Shown here in pieces: positions 58,860 through 64,000 of a DNA stretch of 64,000 nt. The notes under the pieces were generated by a model, which was not told where the DNA came from, ran no database searches, and worked only from the letters and a program-made list of their open reading frames with translations. This DNA is from Massariosphaeria phaeospora (Eukaryota > Ascomycota > Dothideomycetes > Pleosporales), in the NCBI GenBank assembly GCA_011032825.1, contig JAADJZ010000003.1:1240001-1304000 (forward strand), written 5' to 3'. The position numbers and the translations under genes were made by a program. Within the stretch, counting starts at the first letter, position 1; every line of letters begins with the position of its first letter.

Positions 58860-60765
58860 TGAACACAGCATCGGGATCAGAGGTGTTCAAGAAATACTTA
58901 CCACATAAGTAGACGGTATCCAAGCACATGTGCATGCAACTGTCAGACCTTCCGGCAACCGTTCCAACCGATTCCACCGGGCAGGTAACATCGGTTCTAG
59001 TCTCCATGATTGTTGAACTAACGATACCCGAGTCGTGAATGTTAACGTCGCCCATCACGAACAGCCCCGTGTGTTTTGTTTGCCCCCTCGTCCAGTTCTT
59101 GTGCAGACTGGGGGCGTCTCCTGAAGAATGGCTGACGCCCACAGCTTGGGCTCTCGGTGCCACGGCGCCGGCTCAGACGTTCCCACGCGCAATTCACATG
59201 GCAGCCTTTGACAGCTGCGATACGACGGATCGGGGCGGACGAGTGTGTCGTCCTGGCGCCGACACAACGGTGCTGCACATCATCTGTGCCCCCTGCCTCT
59301 CTCCGAGCCGTACTGCGCACTGGCCGGGCAATCAATGGCGGCAAGGCAGCTAGCAGACGGGGCCAAACATGCCGGTGGAGGCACACAGCCGGGGGTGGAC
59401 GGGCGCATGGCCACTGTCGGGATGGACAGCAGTCGGTGCAGAGTCCCAGCGCACCGTCAATGGAGGTGGCCTGGCGGACAGGCTCTCACCGCCACTACTG
59501 GGAGGTGTGGTAGGCCGCCCGCCATCAGTGCCATGGGAGGTCTCCGAGGTCGTCGACGCAAGTGAGGAGTCGTGCGAGGTTGCACGCGCCAGGGATGGTG
59601 GCCGGCGGTAGGGCATCAGGCGCCAAGAAGCCATGCGTGCGGGCGTCGTGCTCGCTACGGCAGCCAATGGGCCCCCCACCACTCACCAGCCAGTGAACTG
59701 ATGACGACGCGGGGCAGAGGCGCTCGCGCCGGGCCGACCGTCGTCGCCTTGCCTTCGCGCAACCGCACCATCGCACAGTTTTGCTTGCTGGACCCGGCCT
59801 GCCACCACCACACGAACCCCCCTCCGCAATGCCATCCGGCCCAATGCTGCGGGCCCCGCGCGTGCCCATCGCTTGCCCGGCTTCTGCCAGAATGGCTCGC
59901 CACCAGTCTGCTGCGCCTAGGCGGACCGTCATGCTTCTCCACATGCATATGCCTTCTCCAGCCGCGACAGATTGCATATTCGAAGGCGTTGGCGTGCTGT
60001 CGAGCCAGCGCATCACTTTTGACAACACTTAGCATGTCCGTTAGGCATACCACCCATGCACCTACAGCATTCGCCGTTGCTGCTTTTGCCGTGGTCCCTA
60101 GGGTCCGCGTCTGCTGCGCTTACGTGCTCTCGCTGCCTTTACTGCTCACTGCCGTCTGTCTGGCAACGGCATTCCTCTGGACACCCCCCCCCCCCCCCCT
60201 TCAGCAATTGCCCGCCAACCTGCCTCCGCTCGCCTTTCGTCCCCACACGATCCGAGCATATATCCCACTAGCCGCTGGCCGTTGGCCAATTGGCCTCTTG
60301 CTCGCCGGTCATAGCCCGCTAAAGCATCTTGGATCGGCTGCGGCCTACGACCTGGGATTGTTCCAGCCCAGTCTAGTCGACGCTTTCTAGGCTCGGAACT
60401 GGCGGGAAATGGTTTCAGTGGATGTAGGACTATGCAGCTTTATCACCGTCTGAGCGGGGTTGCAAGAAGGATGTGGGAGGAACGGGTCAAAGCCCTGCCC
60501 CGTCGACTGATATGCTTGCTATGTCCATGCCGACCAAGGTATAAAAGGCGGTCTCGAGGCAGCCAAATCGTTTTTCTTTCTGAACTCTTTCCCTACAGAC
60601 CTCTGCAACCATTAGGATACTTAGTCGGTCATCACTCCTACCTTCCGAGCACAATATCAGCCGTAATCTTTCCACTATCCAACCATCACCCCCCGACATC
60701 ACGCCTGTCTTGAGCTTCCGTTACCGACCTTTTCCCACTATCATCCTTGAACAACTTCTGTCGTA
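58860..60765. other. 1.9 kb intergenic region, no gene recognised
   Basis: It lies between SEC18 and KXD1, both on the plus strand. Overlapping open frames on both strands at 59000-60390 share no motif and look compositional. A run of 15 C occurs at 60184-60198. The KXD1 TATA box lies near the right end. Confidence 0.55.
60540..60548 (+). promoter_or_regulatory. TATA box of KXD1
   Basis: TATAAAAGG lies 226 bp before the KXD1 ATG and is followed by a pyrimidine-rich leader, a convincing core promoter. Confidence 0.6.
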
Positions 60766-61436
60766 ATGTCTACTACGCACGGATACTATTCTTCTTACCC
60801 AGCGGCTTCGCTTCCCATCAGCATGCCACAAAAGCCTGGCTATTACTACCCCAATCCAGCACATCATGGCTATGGCCACGTGTCCGCGTCGCCGCCAGAA
60901 GCCCCAGATAGTGTCACCACTTCCGGCGTTGCATCCTACGAGCCATCGGCTACTTCGAGCAGCTATGCCGGCAGTGCAAGCGACTATGAATCTAGCGGAA
61001 CAACCGCCGGAGTGGACCTACTGGAGTACATGGGCGATCGTCTACACGGTTCTTTCGATCCGGTGCCCCTCGATCGTAGTCTCGCAAAACAAGCACAAAC
61101 GTAAGCGGAGAAAGTCGGACAAATAGCAGCAGTGAATTGACAATGGTAGATCTGGAGAGCTCAACGCCAAGCACCGTGAGCTCCTCGAGCTGCAGGCACT
61201 AGCTCAGCGACGATTAGCGGGAGCACGAGCCAACTTCACAGATGGGATGAGAGCCGCAAAGGAAGTGCAGAAGGATCTGCAGTGGACACAGAAGCGAGTG
61301 GAGTGAGTACGCAGATATAGTTTCTAGACTATAAGCTAACAGCACCCCTAGCGCTCTGAACGATCGAGCAGCACGCAAATATCCGGAGCAGTACAAGTCG
61401 GCTCAGCGACGATATCCTGCCCCAATCGACTGCTAG
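60766..61436 (+). CDS. KXD1: KxDL-domain protein KXD1 (BLOC-1-like endosomal complex subunit)
   Basis: Three exons (60766-61100, 61150-61302, 61352-61436; introns 49 nt each) give 190 residues. The N-terminal ~110 residues are Tyr/Ser/Pro-rich and disordered. The rest is a helical KxDL domain: LELQALAQRRLAGARANF, AAKEVQKDLQWTQKRV (the K-x-D-L motif reads KDL with the preceding Q) and ALNDRAARKYPEQY. In yeast, Kxd1 belongs to a BLOC-1-like complex acting in endosome maturation. Both introns have clear branch points (ATTGAC, GCTAACA), and the joined sequence runs through the domain without a gap. Confidence 0.88.
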
Positions 61437-63012
61437 GTTTCCAAACGCCGTATCCGCATCAAAATGGCACTGTTCATGTTACCCTATAAACATTTCGTTC
61501 CTTGTATAAAGGTCTTGGCGTTGTGATGCCCCTGTTTCTGCACTAATGTCACCACTACTTTCGGCGGCTCTCCGCCCAGTTTTACCATTCTCCTGGGACT
61601 GGATATGAGAGATCGGCTGCCCAGGCGGTTACGGTCTCCGCTCCACCCCGTCAAGATTGTTCGCAATGCCTCGCTGCTTTAGTAGCGCAGATGGCGCCAA
61701 CACCAATTTGCTTTTTTCCCGGCTTCAAGGGCTCCATTTGACGCGGTTCGGCCCGCTGCAAGGCGTTTATGGTGGACAATTGGCAGTCCCCACTTGCTGG
61801 TTTCGGGTACGTCGCGTGTCTCTATGGCAACGGGCAGCGCTCGAAGCCAGCCCGTTGGAGCCCTCTCATGAGCACAGGCGATTTAGCAAGCGAGGCCTCG
61901 CTGACGAATGGGCGTGCGTCTTATTGGAAGGGGTGCTTTGTAGGTGGGCGACCGGTTCTTTTGATTCCACGCTTGGGACAAGGCGTTTTGAGACCTCTGT
62001 GGCTAGGCAGCAAGCCCTCGGAAATGTTGGTGTGGCTTTCTGTACGTCATTAGCGATGTCACGGCCAATATACCGAACGGCTCTCTAATGGCGTGGCCTA
62101 TCTTGTGCTGATATGACTGAAATATGCATGTCCGGAATTACCAACTTCTATCTTATTCTAGATTAGAGACTATGGTGGCTTGTATCGACGTGAAGCGGCA
62201 AAACTCGGGAGAATATGCGTCACATGACCTGGTCGACGGATACCTTCTTTGCAAGGTTCGCTGTCCACACAGAATATAAACAAGATGCAAGCTGTTGGGC
62301 GCCACTAGGTTTGTGTCGATGGAATTCAGCCCCACCTTCGACCTTCTCGCTATCTGAAACGAATGGGCATGCTGTGCTTCGCGACATCTAAGCCTTCTTG
62401 TGCAGGAGGGAAGCGACCGGAGCAGGCGACATTCACGTTTTGTGTGCCCAAGAAAACGCTAGATCTGATGATACATTCAACCGATCCAAGATCTGTTCCG
62501 CAAAACTAGTCCAACAGAGAGGTTTGAAGCCCAAGTACAACGTTGATGCGGAGATCGCGGAATCGTGGAGCGAGTGGGCTGGCTGACGGCTCCGTGGGCG
62601 GGGGGCTGCTGTTCGTCTGTATCACTGTGTTGTAGGATCTGACAGGCGGGAGCTTCGGCATTCGGGAAGCTGTGAGACCAAGGCGTGAACATATTCAGGT
62701 TCAGTATATATGCGAGTTTCGGGTCTAGGACATGCTTTGACCGGGCCGGTGTATCCGCTTTGCTGGGTCCGCCAGGATGGGTCGGGATTCTGATAGCGTG
62801 CGAACTGCACTACGAATAGGCCATTAGTTAGTTCCTGCACCGTTGTGATAGAGCTACACCCACAAATCTAGTGGTTCGTGGTGCGTGATCCGTGAGCACT
62901 CGTACGTGACCCAACGAAAATCACAGTTTTACAGAGGCGAGGGTGATTGCCGACCAACTTCTGATCAATACACTCCTTCTCAGTGTGGCCACTGGGGTGC
63001 GCTTTGATTTCC
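61437..63012. other. 1.6 kb convergent intergenic region, no gene recognised
   Basis: It lies between the stops of KXD1 (+) and the gene at 63013 (-). Short open frames on both strands lack motifs and an ATG in good context. No tRNA or repeat seen. Confidence 0.5.
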
Positions 63013-63540
63013 TCATCTGCTTTCCAAAGACTTCTCCCACGGATCCTGGACAAAGCTCGGAAGAAAATAGGCCGAGTCGCCGTCTTCATTCAGGACACCC
63101 ATCTTCAGGGCGCTCAGCTTTGCTCGTGAAATCGGCGGCCCCCCGAAAGAGACCATGACTGCTTGGCCCTCTCCAACTGGGGAATTGGCGTGCTGTTGGG
63201 CATCTGGGTGTTTGTGTGGCAGAGCCTGACCGCGAGCTAGAAAAGCACTCAACCCTGTGGCTGCTGACTGAAGCTGTTTGTCTTTGGGCGCCGACGACAG
63301 AGAGTGGGTTTGGAGTGTGCTCGCTTCATCGCCGATGTTGATGGGGGGATGTCGACACTCCTGCATGTCCTCGGCGGGTGCAGCCTTTGGCCTGGCTCCG
63401 AGCTGGGTTGTGTTTGCTCCGCTGCCGTCGGTCTTGCTCCTCGGCGAGTCAACGGTGGTCTGGCCGTATTTTCTTTTTTTCGTGCTGCCGAAGGCACTGA
63501 AGCCCATTTGGGCGGCCATGTCGTCCTGGTCCTCGTCCAT
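63013..63540 (-). CDS. Conserved hypothetical protein, small and mostly disordered
   Basis: A single exon of 175 residues from ATG 63540 (MDEDQDDMAAQMGFSAFG). Two short blocks look conserved: the N-terminal MAAQMGFSAFGSTKKRKY, with a basic nuclear-localisation-like KKRKY, and the C-terminal DSAYFLPSFVQDPWEKSL. Between them lies a Ser/Pro/Gln-rich linker and GGPPISRAKLSALKMG. I do not know its function; the two-motif layout suggests an adaptor or peptide-type binding partner in the nucleus. Codon use and ATG context are like those of the neighbours. Confidence 0.65.
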   Translation of the reverse strand: MDEDQDDMAAQMGFSAFGSTKKRKYGQTTVDSPRSKTDGSGANTTQLGARPKAAPAEDMQECRHPPINIGDEASTLQTHSLSSAPKDKQLQSAATGLSAFLARGQALPHKHPDAQQHANSPVGEGQAVMVSFGGPPISRAKLSALKMGVLNEDGDSAYFLPSFVQDPWEKSLESR

Positions 63541-64000
63541 GGTGTTTGTCGCCGTGCGTCGGACGGCGGTAGACGAGTGCGGTGCCCCAGTGCAGCAAGT
63601 GCAAGAGAGGCCGCCTTAGTCAGCCGCGCGCTAGCCACGGCGCGGCCAATCGGCAGCCACCACGGCCGGCTCCGGGACTCCCTGCGTGCGTGCGCCGTGT
63701 TCTCGGCGGGACCACATCCGGGCGTCTACTATCAGAGCCGGCAGGCGGGAGGCGCTCAAAGAATCACCTTGTGGTTTGCAGAAGACTCGGCGCCGTGTTG
63801 TCCGATTTCGCGCGTCCGATCGAGCGAGCCAGCTCTGGCCGAGGGTGCCAGCCATCGGGAAGCGGCTGGGCCTTGGCACGAACTGCGCATTGGCGTGGCC
63901 TGGCGCGCTGCCCTCCAGCCTCCTACCAGCTCCAGGGCTCCCTCGCAACCCTCGGCCTGTGTCCTGTGACCGCATCTCCCCCAATTGCGCCGTGCCGGAA
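63541..64000. other. Upstream region of the last gene, to the window end
   Basis: GC-rich, with overlapping open frames on both strands that look compositional. No supported feature. Confidence 0.4.

Noticed and set aside
59572..60390. Plus-strand open frame of 272 codons between SEC18 and KXD1
   Set aside because: It includes the poly-C run (as Pro) and Cys/Leu/Ala-rich low-information sequence; competing open frames lie on the other strand.

Overview
The window is nuclear DNA of a filamentous ascomycete (Pezizomycotina). Genes carry one to five short introns of about 45-150 nt with GTRNGT donors and CTRAY-type branch points. Markers include a PX-PH-RhoGAP protein, an INO80 subunit, a PDR drug pump and a DNMT5-type DNA methyltransferase. 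A Dothideomycete (Mycosphaerellales-like) is my best guess from overall protein flavour; that is inference. I rebuilt exon-intron structures by hand, and each total below was checked to keep frame.

Layout: 1-4064 (+) PDR-type ABC transporter, cut by the window start. 4555-8104 (-) RING/zinc-ribbon protein with a long disordered tail. 9480-10786 (-) Fe(II)/2OG dioxygenase. 13200-13787 (+) COX23, four tiny exons. 14211-15278 (-) SOD-fold mitoribosomal protein mS42/mS43. 16032-17306 (+) Cys-rich single-pass membrane protein. 18555-23365 (-) BEM3-like RhoGAP. 25240-26165 (+) tentative orphan gene. 26207-26726 (-) mitoribosomal uS13m, divergent from 26916-27746/28068 (+), an ER cyclophilin with two possible C termini. 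28892-31153 (+) DED1. 32597-35116 (+) IES1. 35379-37090 (-) POL31. 37468-39503 (-) LCCL membrane protein. 39933-40727 (+) alpha/beta hydrolase. 40943-42592 (-) MFS transporter. 42914-44635 (-) J-domain-like protein with a frame break. 45087-51855 (-) DNMT5. 52511-53593 (+) 2H phosphoesterase. 53736-55855 dead Fot1/pogo transposon with inverted repeats. 56184-58859 (+) SEC18/NSF. 60766-61436 (+) KXD1. 63013-63540 (-) conserved nuclear-type hypothetical protein.

Functional themes: the genes are mostly housekeeping, with no secondary-metabolite cluster. Three nuclear-encoded mitochondrial factors (COX23, mS42/43, uS13m) lie within 14 kb. Trafficking is represented by SEC18, KXD1 and BEM3, and chromatin/DNA by IES1, POL31 and DNMT5.

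The most striking part is 43.6-55.9 kb. DNMT5, a methylase fused to a Zn module and an SNF2-type ATPase, keeps every recognisable catalytic motif but appears broken by about four single-base frame shifts. Its neighbour at 42.9-44.6 kb has one more, in a 7-G run. The genes whose exons I joined elsewhere read cleanly. A few kb away, the Fot1/pogo relic shows the opposite pattern: seven stop codons in one uninterrupted frame, all explicable as CpA-to-TpA changes, which is the mark of RIP. Either this locus carries local assembly errors or a DNA-methylation gene is being lost; reads and RNA can decide.
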